A stretch of DNA of 64,000 nt from Macrotis lagotis (GCF_037893015.1 NC_133658.1:57854766-57918765), one strand, 5' to 3'; shown: positions 22,650 through 34,859, counted from the stretch's first letter. Numbers and translations: made by a program. Notes: generated by a model from the letters alone, not told the origin.

Positions 22650-23830
22650 TTTCTGGCATTGGAGACAATTTAGCCTCTCTCCCACTCTGGGTACTACCTA
22701 GCCACAGTTTTCTGTGTGCCCCTGACCTGTACCTCTTTAACCTATTGTTCCTTTTTTAACGACTAAGGTGCAGTTCACTTTGAGAAGCAGCATTAAAAGG
22801 TGAAACAAATTACTTGCAATGAAAGAGAAAATTCATCATAGGTTTTAAGGTGATCAGAATTTTGAAAGTTTCTGAGACATTCCAGCTTTGAACATTTTGT
22901 TTTAATGAGTTGGAAAGGCATTTATCAAGTTCCTGGAATGGTCCTGGTGCCTGGGAAACAAAAACCAAAACCCAGTTCTTGCCCAGAATCAGAGTAAACT
23001 CCCATTCTCTTGTCTTGAGGGGTGGGGAGGGAATGCCATATTTACCCATACTGATAAGTGCAATTGTAATGAGGAAGGAGAGAGAACTAACAAGGGGAGC
23101 AGTTCTCCATCTGGGAGTCCACAAGTGCATTTCAATATAACTGACTTTTTTGTAATTTTATGTATTTTATGTTTGTATTTAAACTGATTACCTGAGAAGG
23201 GTCCATAACTTTCCCCTAAACTAAATCTGTGATGTATCCGCAAAGGTTAAGAACTCTCAAGAATGGTTTCTCAGAGGAGGTGAGACCTGAACTATGAACT
23301 CTGGATGATGCTCAAGATTTTAAGGACAGAGATAAGGGAAGAGGAGAAAATGCATTCCAGGAACTTGGGCAGCTTGGGTAAAATCCTGAAGGTGGGAGAT
23401 GGAGGTGCACCAGGGTGGGTTGAAGAAAAGCAAATAGGACTGAGTCCATGAAGGGACGAAGCATGAAATCAGGATCTCTAAAAAGACAGGCTAGAGTTAG
23501 ACTGGAAAGGATGGTAGATGTCATACTTTATCCTAAAGGCAATAGGGAGCTAGTGAAGATTTCTCAGGAGGTAGTGACATAGTCACACATATACATTAGG
23601 AATATTTTTTTAGCAGCTATTAGATTTCCTTCCACTCACTTGGAAATCAGGGAAGCAGGAAACTTTTTAAGCATATACTGTGTATCATGCCCTTTATTTT
23701 GCTGAATGATGAGGATACAAAGGAAGGGCAAAAAAAAAAAACCAACCCTCAAGGAATGAGCATTCTAATGGGGGAGATGACACGTCAATAACTAAGTACA
23801 TTCAAGATTTGTCGGAGGCCAATTATGAGC
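22650..23830. repeat. L2 (minus) and hAT-like fragments
   Basis: 23140-23260 is a hAT-like remnant ('ctgagaagggtccataactt'). 23265-23580 and 23640-23830 are antisense L2 ('atgcattccaggaacttggg', 'ccctcaaggaatgagcattc'). 22650-23130 contains diffuse MIR/L2 debris. Confidence 0.5.
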
Positions 23831-23849
23831 CCATTGCAGTAATCTTGGC

Positions 23850-25000
23850 TATACCTAGGCTGCTAGCTTTGTGAATAGCTAGATGGGGCTGGAAAATTAT
23901 TTATTATCTTAGATCCTATGCCTCATTGTAGACTGACATTCTAGGAAAACAGTAAGATGGACTCCAGTAGGAAATTCAAAGCATACAATTACTATTCACA
24001 CATGATTATAAAATTCAAGTCTCTCCTTTCTCAGGGACTGGCTGTAACAATAAGACTGTAATAAAGGCGGCAAAGCATGTCTACTCCTTCATCCACACCC
24101 ACATCTTCTTCCTTTTCAGCTGCAGTTGCTTTCTTCTGACTCCTTACCTCCTTCAGAGTTGTCCTTGAACTTCATTTTATTCAAATTTTACCTGGATTAA
24201 AACCCAAGGGGAAGCCCCAGTCCTGTTGCACCCCCCCCCCCATGTCCAGGGGAAATGAGCACTCTAGGTGACTAGGGCCAAGATACCTGTCCCTTGCATC
24301 CTCTCATGTCTCCTTGATGAGATACCCAGAATAATTCTCTCCCTCTCCCCGCTTCCATTCTGCACTCAAGAGCCAGAATGGTCAGCCTTTAAAATCTTGT
24401 AAATGAGAGAAGGGCTTGTTCCTGTTGCTCCAGCCAAAGAAGCCAGCCTCAGGAGGAGAAGGGAGGCTGTGGCTTGGGCCTGGAATCTTTGTGGGTCCTT
24501 CTTGGGTTCTGAGGTTGCACTCTGCCCGGGAGGCCTGGTTGGTAATGACAGGCTGCCCTGACTGGGACTTTGCCTTTACTGTCTCCCTCAGATCTGGTAG
24601 GGATGCCTTTGCCAGCTTCAGCCTTCCCCCAGCCAGGGCTGAGACAAGGCACAGGCTGTGTATTCATTCTTCTGGGGGTAGGTGAAGGGGAGGGAAGAGC
24701 AAGGGACAGAGGGAACATAGGTATTTCATGTGAAGTAGACCTGACTGCAAGCTAGAGCAGCCCTGCCCTCTCTATGTGTCCATGTGTAGGAGAGATGTGG
24801 GTAGCCAGGGACAGTCCTCCTCTAGTCCTGGGATTTGACTAGGGGGTGTTTACATCAATCTCCTTATAAATATGCTTTGGATCCCCATCCCTGAGCTAAG
24901 CTACCAAGGAATAGTAAGGAGGCTGATCTGCCAGCTGGTGAGAAATGCAAACATGTAGAACACGGTGAGGGTCCTGGATGTATAAATAGCTGATAGCTGC
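23850..25000. other. Apparently unique sequence, no gene called
   Basis: 24380-24760 is moderately GC-rich with open frames on both strands but no paired splice sites. A C run lies at 24231-24240. TATAAATAG near 24981 is an isolated TATA-like match. Confidence 0.45.
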
Positions 25001-25002
25001 TA

Positions 25003-25252
25003 AGACAGCTGGGGGTGGAATGGATAGAGGCCTGGGAAATCAGGAAGACAAGTTCAAATTTGACCTCAGATTCTCACAAACTGTGTGACCCTGGGCAAGT
25101 TACTTAACCTCTCTCTGTCTTAGTTACCTCAGCCGTAAGATGGGATGATAAATAGATAGTGCTTACTTACAAGGGTGAATAGAATGAGATAATGTTGTAA
25201 GGTGCTTATGTCAGTGTCTGGCACATAGTAGCTACTTAATAAAGATTTTCTT
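25003..25252 (+). repeat. Near full-length THER1-type SINE
   Basis: Core 'gtgtgaccctgggcaagtta', 'agtgtctggcacatagtag' and end 'ctacttaataaagattttc'. Confidence 0.75.
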
Positions 25253-25558
25253 CATTCTTTCATTCCTTCCTCCTTTTCTTTCCTTTTCTCCCTCTCTTCC
25301 TCACTCCTTCCTCCCTTTCTCCTTCTGTACTTCTTCCCTTCACTTCTTTCCCTCTCTTACTTCCTTTCATCCTTCATCTCTTCCTCCTTCCTTTCTTCCC
25401 TTCTTTCTTTCCATCCTTTCTTCCCTTCCTCCCACTTCCCTTTCTTTTTTCTTCCCTTCCTCATTTCCACCTTTCCTACTTCCTTCCCTTCTTCCCATCT
25501 TTTCCCCTCCCTCCCTTCTTTCCTTCCTTCCTTCTTCCCTTCTCTCCCTCCAACATCC
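25252..25558. repeat. Pyrimidine tract seeded at a SINE 3' end
   Basis: TTCC/TTCT-rich plus strand directly continuing the SINE's 'cttcattctttcattcc' tail. Confidence 0.8.
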
Positions 25559-25614
25559 ACAAAATGCCGTATAGAATCTGAAGCATCTGAATCAGAATGA
25601 GAATCCTGATGTAA

Positions 25615-25880
25615 TCAAGTCAATAAGTATTTATTAAGGGATACAAAAAAGAGGCAAAAATAGCCCCTGCCCTCAAGGAGCTTACAGTCCAGTGTGGGGA
25701 GACAACATGCAAACAACTATGGACAAGCAGGTTATTGGAATAAGTTGGAGATGTCAAGGGAAGAAGGCTTATATGACTATGAAGGAGGATCAGGAAGGAT
25801 TTTTTAGAGAAGGTGAGATTTGAAGGAAGGCAGAAGGTGAGGAGGAGGCGGTATGGAGAATGCTCAGTGTTGGAATATAA
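25615..25880 (-). repeat. Antisense L2 3' end
   Basis: 'aataagtatttattaaggga', 'ctgccctcaaggagcttaca', and on into the antisense coding end. 25880-26000 is a short SINE relic. Confidence 0.7.
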
Positions 25881-26249
25881 TGGAAAAAATGCAGAATAAA
25901 GTCAGAGGATCTGGATTCAAACCCTTGATTTGTTACTTGCCACCTGTGTGACTTATAGATGTCCTCTGAGGTCCTGTGGATCAATACAGCACCCCCACCC
26001 CAGCATCAGACTCTTCTTAAAACATCCTTAACAAGTGGGATGAACATTTCCAGTGATGGATCTCAACCCAAACCATTGTTGTTAGACATTGTTAGGATTA
26101 TGTTTCCCTATGATGGGAGGACTTCCCTTACTACACACACTCCCCTAGTTGCCCTTTTATAATTTCCTTTTCTTATGAAAGTTCATTTATTGTAGTATGA
26201 AATTATTTTCATGAAAATGTTAAGGAAGGGTGTGGTACCCATAGAGCCA

Positions 26250-28110
26250 ACCTGAATCAATCAATCAACTAATATTTATTAGACAACAGTTAGCAGGGAT
26301 ATACAAAATAAAAATAAAGACAGCCCCTGTCCTCAGGGAATTTACTTTCTCTTGTGGTTGGTAGAATCCCAATCTTTTAACTTCATCCCCAGGATTTGAT
26401 TGTCAACCACCCCCCACCAAGCTTTGCAAATACCTAAGTCCAAAACAAAGTAATTGTACTTTGTACCTGTTTGTTTTGGTTTTGCTCTGGAGGGGTGAGG
26501 TAGGGGGCATTCCCTGGCAATGGGTCAGCACAACCAAAGTTTAGTCTTCGAAAGAGAACCCCTTATCATGCCAGGAATCCAGGAACCAAAGAATTTATTT
26601 TGGTAAGGAGATGAATTCCTGATCCACTCGGGTAATAAAAACTAGCTTAGGTAAAATTCAATCAAAAAAGGAAATAAATGGATGAAGTGAACTAGTGAGT
26701 GAATGATTGAATGAAAGGACAAAATAATATCAAAACCTTTTTATGTGCCAAAGGTTGGGATAAAAAAGCAAAACAAATGGCTAAATTAGTGAATGAGTAG
26801 TTAGTGAAAGAATGAATGAACAAAAAAAAAGTATTAAGCACTAGTCCTGTGCCAAGAAATGGGGATATCAAGAAAATGCATTAATTTTTTAAAAAAATCA
26901 TGAAGCGTAAATGTGTTGGTAAGTACCGTAGGGAAATCCATTAACACCACCTTTCCAGGAAGGTAAAGTTTATATGATTATGCTTCCCAGAGGTAGGGGT
27001 GAAAGGTGAGAGGAGAAGGGAATATTTGGCATGAAGAGGGTGGCTAGCTTTGAGTGGGGCCAGGTACACTGAACTCTGACCAGTCATAAGTCCAGATCCC
27101 CATGGAATATTTCATCAAATCCACATTCTCAATGAATGATCTCTTACTTCAAGAATCAATCAAAATGGGAAAATCCAGGAATTTGATTCCCAGGACATTA
27201 TTAGCCTGACAAACATAAACCAATAAACCAGTATCCACCAAGAAATGATTGTATTTGAGGCCCTGTGCTGAGTTGGGGAGGGGGAGTGTGGGAAGGTGCT
27301 AGATAAACATTAGATTTGATCCTTAGGGATGTCACATTCTAGCTAAGGACAATAGATAACCATACACAAAAAAAAACACACACACATGAATTGAAAATAT
27401 AAAACAGGCTAAGTAGGGCAGCATGGTAATGGAGAGAGCATTGGAATTGATAGCAGAAGACATAGGTTTAAATCCTAGCACTAATACTAGCTGTGTACTT
27501 TTGTGTTGGTCTGCTGTCCTCTCTGACCCTTAATTTTCTCATCTGTAAAATGAGAGATTTGGACCAGATCACCCAAACTTTGGAGTGAAGATATTCTTAG
27601 TCCCCAATAGGGTAGCTATAACCTTTATTAAGTTTATATGCCCCATCATGCAAAAGTAAAGTACATGAACCAGTTGTGTCTTCCAAGGAGTTCTCTGTCA
27701 GTAATGGATAGTTGAATAACATTTCTCTCCACCCTTATGCTGCCCTTAGACCTGGAATGGGTCTTGTCTACTCAAAGTCTTCCCTGATGGATCACATAGC
27801 CCTGTTTTAATTTACCTATCATCTTCTGGACACACATTAACACTCCCACATCTCTCATGCTATATAGGTTTGAGAACTAAAAGGGCCTTTGAAGATTATT
27901 TCGTTCAAAAACTTCATGTTACTAATGACCAAACTATGGCCACATGGGGGTTTTCTTGGCAGAGATACTGGAGTGGTTTGCATTTCCTTTTCTAGCTCGT
28001 TTTATAGATAAGTAAACTGAGGTAAACAGGGTTAAGTGGCTTGATCAGAGTGACATAGTAGTCATTAGAGGTTGGATTTGAACTCAGGCAGAAGAGTCTT
28101 CTTAATTGTT
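26250..28110. repeat. L2 (both strands), MIR and MAR1 fragments
   Basis: Antisense L2 at 26255-26350 and 27200-27370, MIR (plus) at 27420-27600, L2 (plus) at 27720-27870 and antisense MAR1 at 27950-28110. 26360-27190 is AT-rich with weak L2-like debris and no gene. Confidence 0.55.
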
Positions 28111-28600
28111 ACTAGAGTGTGGGTCCATTTCTCCTTTAAGGAATTCTTAACTATGGAATTTGGCCAGAGCACTTGGGTGGGGAGTTAAACAAATCCCAAG
28201 AAAATGACAAGTGGGGCTATGAGTTCTAAGGCTAACTTGATCCTTGGTTCAATCTGTAACCTTGGATCAATCATTAAATGATCTTAGGCCTCAGTTTTTC
28301 CATCTGTAAAATGGTTGTTGAGTAGACTATGGAATAATGGATAGAGATGGTCTTGGATTCAGAAAGACCAGAGTATTAATCTTCCTCTGACATAGCCTGT
28401 GGGACGCTAGGTTAATTAATCTCTAGCTGCGTCTAAGAACATACATTGGAAAACGGTTGATAATCTTCACTGATGGGGTTCCCTATCCAGGAGAAATCAC
28501 AGGTTTTAGGGAAACAATTTTGTTGAGGTTATTTTTCAATGTGTATAGTAATAATTAATTATTAATAATTAAATAATACTAACTTACCCAACAACTTGAC
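28110..28600. repeat. MIR fragments and AT-rich palindromic run
   Basis: Plus MIR at about 28240-28440. The 28548-28578 stretch is built of TAAT/ATTA cores and is nearly self-complementary. Confidence 0.5.
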
Positions 28601-28890
28601 CCAAAAATTGATGGAAAAGTTTTTGTAGGTAAAAAGCCCAGGACCTCAGTGTTAATGACAGCAACATTGTTCATTACCCTTGCACGCTTGCAGAGAGGTG
28701 AATTCTTTAGAGTCCAGCAGAGAACTGTTGCTAATTAAAATATCAACCAGGAACCGTTACTGGTGGAGAACCCACAAGAAAAATGTCAGAGAAGAGGGTG
28801 GATAACCTGAGGCTGTCTTAGGGCACCTGTGAGATGACTGCTAACATATTGTGTGGGAGATCATTGAAATAAGAATAATTATTTAGCTAT
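28600..28890. promoter_or_regulatory. Apparently unique block with SOX and homeodomain motifs
   Basis: Contains AACATTGTT (28663-28671, SOX-type) and CTAATTAAAA (28731-28740). It follows a run of TAAT/ATTA cores at 28548-28578. I see no repeat or coding exon. Regulatory role is inferred. Confidence 0.3.
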
Positions 28891-29690
28891 TCAAGAATGA
28901 GTAATAATCATCACAGCCCTAAGTGAAGAATGGTCAGTGCCAACCAATATGTGTGTAGACAATTGCACCTCTTTGCCTCTGTTCACCCCCAAGCAACTGA
29001 GCTCCAGTGGTGACTTCCCAGCACAGCCAGAGTCCCCAGGGTTTCTATGAAGCATGCCCTGTGACAAAGTGCCTGTCCTTGAGGGAAGCCAGAGAGCCGT
29101 CTGCTGGTAGACAGACAGACTCCTCTCAAGGGAGGTAGCCTGGGTCAACCCTGAAAGGAAGAAATCTGTTCCATTCATTACATTGATGGAGTACCTTAGG
29201 TTGGACAGCTCTGGACCAAGCTAGGTAAGTGGCCAGGAGAGCAGCTGTTTGATAGAGTTGGCAGGAAGGAGCCAGGCATGGCTGTCAAGCCAGGGCATAA
29301 GAAGCAGCAGGGTGGGACTGGCTAGGAAGGTACACTTAGGCAGGAGGAACCTGGCAGGCAGGATAGGTCCGTGCAAGCAGGATCTGGAGTCCAGGAGATC
29401 AGAGCATTAACAAGCAAGGTCTTTGAGACCACAGAAGTGAAGTCAGATGGAGTGACAAGAGTTCATGTGCTTCTCATTCTCTTTCACGTTGCTTATTTTC
29501 TACTTCCTTTTTGTAAGTGTGTCTCCTTCATTTGACCAGGCTAGAAGGTCCAATTCCAATACTGGTCAGTGCAGGGGTTTTAACCAGTTCAGTATTTCTG
29601 GCCTGAACCAGTTTGCCCCTCTTCAGGTAACTAGCAGCCTTCTTTTCTCAGGAGTTCACCATATTGGTGCCAGGTTTAGTTTAAATAAGT
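28890..29690. other. Unclassified sequence, weak exon-like signal
   Basis: A strong minus-strand acceptor (ttcttcctttcag at 29151-29163) precedes a 260-base open stretch starting GLTQATSLERS, but no good donor follows. 29210-29460 is rich in CAGG-type words and may be an unnamed repeat. Confidence 0.4.
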
Positions 29691-29694
29691 GATT

Positions 29695-30260
29695 ACCATT
29701 AGCCCTACGGACTCAATGGATTGAGTTCTAGACCTGAAGTCAGGAGGATCTGTGTTCAAATCCAGCCTTAGCACTTGCTAGCTGTGTAACCCTAGTCAAA
29801 TCACTTCACCCTGTTTGCCTCAATTTCCTCATCTGTTAAATGAACCAGAGAAGGAAATGGCAAACCACTCTGGTATCTTTGCCAACTAGCTGTGTAACCC
29901 TAGGCAAGTCACTTCACCCTGTTTGCCTCAATTTCCTCATCTGTTAAATGAACCAGAGAAGGAAATGGCAAACCACTCTGGTATCTTTGCCAACTAGCTG
30001 TGTAACCCTAGGCAAGTCACTTCACCCTGTTTGCCTCAATTTCCTCATCTGTTAAATGAACCAGAGAAGGAAATGGCAAACCACTCTGGTATCTTTGCCA
30101 ACTAGCTGTGTAACCCTAGGCAAGTCACTTCACCCTGTTTGCCTCAATTTCCTCATCTGTCAGATGAGCTAGAGAAGGAAATGGCAAACCATTCCAGTAT
30201 CTTGGACGAGAAACCCCCAAATGGGGGGTCAGGGAGAACAAGACACCACAAATCAGCTAA
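29695..30260 (+). repeat. MAR1-type SINE with internal 108-bp tandem amplification
   Basis: SINE head near 29700. From 29781 the segment beginning 'gctgtgtaaccctag' repeats at 29889, 29997 and 30105 with exact 108-bp spacing. The fourth unit diverges into the normal SINE end ('gagaaacccccaaatgggg'). Confidence 0.9.
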
Positions 30261-30379
30261 CCAACCAAAACAAAACTCAGAGTCTCCAGTGAGACTCCAG
30301 CCTCAACCTCCCCTGCAAAAGAGACTAATACCCCTACACTTAGTTACAGTGCCTCCTTTCTTGTGTACCCAAAGTGATT

Positions 30380-30930
30380 TATAGCTAGAAGGGCACTAGA
30401 GAAAATCCAGTCTAGGGGCTGTCAATATAACATGTTCATTTGTGGCTTTCTAAATCAATCTGTGGCCCTCTAGTTATTACTGTTCTGGTCCAAACCACGT
30501 TCTTCTCCCACCCCCATTTTACAGAAGAGGATGCTGTGACCTAGGGGATGTAAGGTAACTTGACCAAGGCTGAACACAATTAAGTTACAGAACTGAGATT
30601 CAAACCTAGTCTGTTAGACTAAATGAAGAAATATGTATTCGTGGCTGGGCATCAGCCCACAAGGATGAGTTTGAAGCCATTAGGAGAGACAATTCTTAAC
30701 TCCTTTTTTTTTAAGAGGGATCTTTTTTGGCTTCTCATTTCATCTCACTCTAACAGAACAATGGCATAGAATTAGATATTATAGTTAGTGAGGAGACTGA
30801 GTTTCAAAGTGATTGAGGGAAAACCAGTAGAGAAAGAAGAAAATGTAAAACCCTGAGGGGGGCATATCATCCTGAAATGTGTCATAGAGGAAGTCCTGGA
30901 ATATTAGCAAAGCCATTGTAAGGTGAGTTG
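30380..30930. repeat. L3/MIR relics and unclassified DNA
   Basis: Antisense L3/MIR-like at 30380-30610. The remainder has no feature. Confidence 0.45.
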
Positions 30931-30934
30931 GGTT

Positions 30935-31182
30935 GGGACAGTGAAGAGAGAATTGAGCCTGGAGTCTAGAAGAATAGAGTTCAAATCTAGCCTCAGACAC
31001 ATACTAACTGTGTGACCCTGGGCAAGTCACTTCTCCTCTGCCTGTCTCAGTTTCAACTGTTAAATGGGGTTAAAAATGGAACCCATCTCTCAAGGGTGTT
31101 GTGATATAGTGAAATAATTTTTGTAAAGCCCTTATCACAGTCTCTGTCATGTAATAGGAGCTTAATAAATGCTTGTCTTCTT
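30935..31182 (+). repeat. Near full-length THER1-type SINE
   Basis: 'gtgtgaccctgggcaagtca' core and 'gagcttaataaatgcttgtc' end. Confidence 0.75.
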
Positions 31183-31184
31183 GG

Positions 31185-31405
31185 CTTATGTTCTAAGATC
31201 TTTTTGACTCCCAACATTCTAAGGACTTCCGATCAACTTTTAACATTCTGTGTTCTAAGAGGCCCCTTCTAGTCCTGACATTCTTTGATCTTAGGTCCCT
31301 TTTAATATTTTAGATTCTTAAGTTTCTTTTAGCTCTGATTTAATGTTCTTAGGTCCATTCCAGCTCTGTTATTTCCTGTTCTAAGACTTTCCAACATCTT
31401 AAGAG
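31185..31405 (-). repeat. Degenerate 33-bp minisatellite, copy B
   Basis: Antisense units of the type 'ctgacattct...ttctaaggtccc' occur about six times with drift. It directly follows a THER1 end. Confidence 0.6.
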
Positions 31406-31409
31406 ACTG

Positions 31410-33480
31410 AATTTCTTTTTGATGTATCCCTTTATTCATTCTGGATCTCATGAATTCTGATCAAGACTAATTCAACCTGGGTGATACCCAGGGATCCCAG
31501 AGAACTCAGGAAGTCCATGTTGGGCCTAAGCCTTTGTCAACCTTTGAAGAACATGGCAAAGTTGGGTTGACCTTAGGGTTCTAGGTAGGCTATAAGTCAT
31601 CTTCAGTGGAACATTGGTACCCAAAGTATAGCACTGGACCCCAAAACACACACAACTCCTCCTGCATATCTGCAAAGAAAGGAGGGCCTATTATTATCAG
31701 AAACACTGGTTTCTAGGCTTTCTATCTGAAAAAAGAGTTAGCTGTTTAATTTGACCAGCTCTTCTACAAATAGCCTATTATCCCTAGTTTAAAATGTCTC
31801 TGGCTTAGAAAGTGCTAGGGCAGGGACATGAGTATACACGAGAGGGTTGACTCTCCATCCCCCCTGCCTCAATCTCAATGTTCCTACTTTTTTTTCAATT
31901 CTAGGAGTTGGAGAGATTGTAAAATGATTGTGAGGTGATGCATAGCTTTGCTTCCTTCTTGTTCTAGAGTCATAGCATGTTTGAACACTAGAGGTGGAAG
32001 GGAACTTAGCATTTTGTCCCTCTACCCCCATTTTACAGATGAGAAAACTGAGACTGAGAAAGAGAAAGTGACTTGGCCAGGGTTATTCAAGTAGTACATG
32101 ATAGATCCAGAATTCTACCAGAGGAGGGCAGAGACAAGATGGCAGAGTAAAGGCAGAATTCCACCAGAGGGTCTTGCTGAATCTGGGACCAAAAGTCCAG
32201 TGCTCAATCCAACCTTTCATACTGCCAAACCCAAAATAATGTAGCATCATCAATTTTCTAAGCAACCAATATGGCAATCAGTCAATCATGGGGATGCCCA
32301 AGGGCAAAGGTAACTAGAACATCTCCTGTCCTACAGAGAGCAATTTAGGCCCTTCTTGTCAATCTATGCAAGTGAACTGAGTAGACCTCAGTTATCTTTG
32401 TGGTAACTTCATTTCATGATACTAGTCATATCCTGGAGTATATTTGCTGGTGAAGAGGAGTAAGAAGGTGTTCGGTCATCTAAGTCTTACTTCAGAATAT
32501 GGGAGGAAGCCTACAGGACCCCAAGTCATGGATTCCCAACCATTTTGTGAGAATGAGCTCTTTTTAATCCCCTTGAAGTCTTGATATCCTCAGGAGGGAG
32601 ATTCTGATTCTGAGCAAAATGAGGAGAAAGAAAATTGAGATCTAAGAGTTATGGCTTTGGAATCAGTTCCCAGATTCCAAGTGAAGGTTTCATCACCATC
32701 ATCATCGTCATAGCATTTATAGTGCCTTAAAAGTTTGTACAGTGCCTTACAAATAGGATCTAAATTGATGCTCACAAACTGCCTTAGGAGGTAGGTGATA
32801 TTATAATATCTCCATTTTACAGCTGAAGAAACCTAGGTGAAGAGTGGTTGTGACTTGCCTTGGATCACATTCACATTATCATTCTGACTCCAAGCCCCTG
32901 TGTTGTAGCCAATGTACCACCTAAATATGATGCCTCAGTTTCCTTATCTATAAAATGAAAGCGGGCCTTCTAAGATTGCTTCCAGTTCTGAATTTATAGT
33001 ACTCTGATCCAATAGCAGTAAGCAATCATCTTGGAGAGCTATTTGGTTGAGGCCTCTCGTCTGGGCTGAGTATTTGGAAGGACATGTGATTTGGAGATGA
33101 AAGAGACCATAGAAATCACCTCCTTGAATCCTATCCATTTACAAAAGAGGAGATGATGATAGAGGTAACTGTCATTTATACACTGTCCAATTTTCCCCTC
33201 CTCCATGTGTAGTGCAGTGACCCTGGCCTTCTTGACTGTGCTGGAAAATTCCATCTTTTTTTACTCAAGATATTTTCACTGGCTGTGTGACCCCCCCCCC
33301 CCCCATGACTGGAATGTTTTCCCTTTTCCTCACCAGTTCCCAGTTTCCTTAACTTCCCTCTATTCTCATCTAAAGTCGCATCTTTTGCAAGGCATCTTTC
33401 TCAGGCCTCCTGAATTTTAGAGCCTTCTCTTTGAAGGCTGAAATTTAGAGCCTAGACCCATAATAGTTGTTCACGTGGGA
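31410..33480. other. Mixed unique DNA with MIR relics
   Basis: Antisense MIR at 32000-32090 and 32700-32900, plus MIR at 32930-33010. At about 32110-32180 a 15-17-bp direct repeat (gaattc[t/c]accagagg) flanks a short 'acaagatggcagagtaaag' segment. C run at 33292-33304. Confidence 0.5.
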
Positions 33481-33499
33481 TTTCCCCCCATTGGACATG

Positions 33500-34160
33500 G
33501 GCTCTTTTGAAATAGGAGTCTGTCTTTTACCTTTCTTTTCATACCTTACCATTAGTGCAGTATCTGACATTATAAATGATAGTTGGCATGACATAATGCT
33601 TTAGGTTTTACAAAGTACTTTGCCTCCATTATCTCATAGGACAGCTACTCTAAAAGTAGATATAATTGGTTTTATTATCCCCACTTCACAAGGGGGAAAA
33701 TGAGGCTCAGGAAATTGAAGTTGTTTATACTTGTCATGCAACTAGTAAGTAATAAAGGCAGGATTTGAAAACAGTTTTTTTTTTTTCCCTCCCAAATCCA
33801 ACACTCTCTCTACTACAACAGGAAGCCACCTTTCAAAGGTTTGGAACATGGTTGCTTAAATTATCTCATTTGATTATCAGAACAACCCTGTGAGGCAGAT
33901 ATTACCCCATTTTCTGAATGAAGCAACTGAGATCCATGAGTGACCCCCCCCCCCCAGGTCACATAGCTTGGCAAGTACCAAGATTGGCATCCTAGTTGGT
34001 GTTTTTTGCACTTTATTATAATATCTTGACTTGCTCATGAATTGGGTTTAAATGAGGCAAGGTAGCAAAAAAGTCAGTGACCTCGTTTTCTTCTCCTGAG
34101 TCATTGGAGTCTGGTGGATGGACAAAAGTCAGGACTCAAGTGGCGATGGCCCAGGATGCT
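33500..34160. repeat. L2, MIR and composite SINE fragments
   Basis: L2 (plus) end at 33500-33560, antisense MIR at 33580-33830 and 33850-33990, composite SINE remnant (minus) at 34020-34160. 34160-34480 is unclassified. Confidence 0.55.
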
Positions 34161-34533
34161 GTGGATGACCTTGGCATTTTTGCTATCTAACCAAGCTCTA
34201 ATCATTCCACAATGCCTGCTTCAGCTGCTTTTATATTCATTGGAACAAATTGTTCTTATCCTCCCATTCCACCAGGGGAAGTCTTCACAAGCTTGGGAAA
34301 GACACCCCTCTAAATCACTGATGGGTTTGAGGCCTGTCAGCTACCCTCAACCTGGTTTAGCCTGTCTGCCAAGATGGTTTTACCAGGGTGTGGCCACTGT
34401 GCATGCTACAGCTTCTTGGAGTCTCAGGTGAGAGTTGGGTGAAGGTGAACACCAAAGGGCTTGATAGGTCTCACACCAGAGTGACTCTAAATGCAGTAAA
34501 AATATGACTTGGAAAAAGAAAAGAAAAACATAC

Positions 34534-34708
34534 CTTTCTCTATGGGTGGTTTCCTTCCACAGGTTTCACTCAAGCAGTGGTTTCCATTTGGCTCCAACTG
34601 GGAAAGAGTTAATCTGAAATTGCCCAAATAAAGTATTTCTCCATTTGGGTCGTGTTCTTCTTCTTTTAAATTATAGGTTATCAGCTGTATAATCACAGGC
34701 TCCAGCTT
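34534..34708 (-). CDS. Internal coding exon of an unidentified multi-exon gene (58 codons + 1 nt)
   Basis: On the minus strand a pyrimidine run ending in ttccacag at 34709-34710 gives a strong acceptor. A donor reading AAAG|gtatgt follows 34534. The 175 bp between them are open in one frame. They begin KLEPVIIQLITYNL at a codon boundary (phase 0), contain EEEHDPNGEILYLGNFRL, and end GRKPPIEK plus one base (phase 1). The composition is ordinary: mixed hydrophobic and charged residues, two cysteines (near residues 45 and 50) and no low complexity. The exon is not inside any repeat I recognise, although a SINE remnant lies about 0.4 kb away at 34020-34160. The alternating hydrophobic pattern suggests beta strands, but I do not recognise the protein or domain. 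The exon is isolated, so its partner exons lie tens of kilobases away or outside the window. The paired consensus splice sites and clean frame are seen directly. That it is used in a real transcript is inference. Confidence 0.7.
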
Positions 34709-34859
34709 CTGTGGAAAAAAAGAAAATATGTCTGGGAAACTTTAAATATGGAAATGGAGAAAACCAGCCTCTGCCAGAAATGTAGTGGGCTGTGGCCCCT
34801 TTGATACCAGAGTCAGAGAGTTTGTGCCCTGCCTAGAAGGATCCAGCTGAAGTACCACC

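Noticed and set aside
22810..23130. A 106-codon minus-strand frame
   Set aside because: Overlaps diffuse L2/MIR debris and shows no splice signals or domain-like sequence.
24978..24990. TATAAATAG as a core promoter
   Set aside because: Isolated match with no initiator, CpG enrichment or downstream exon.
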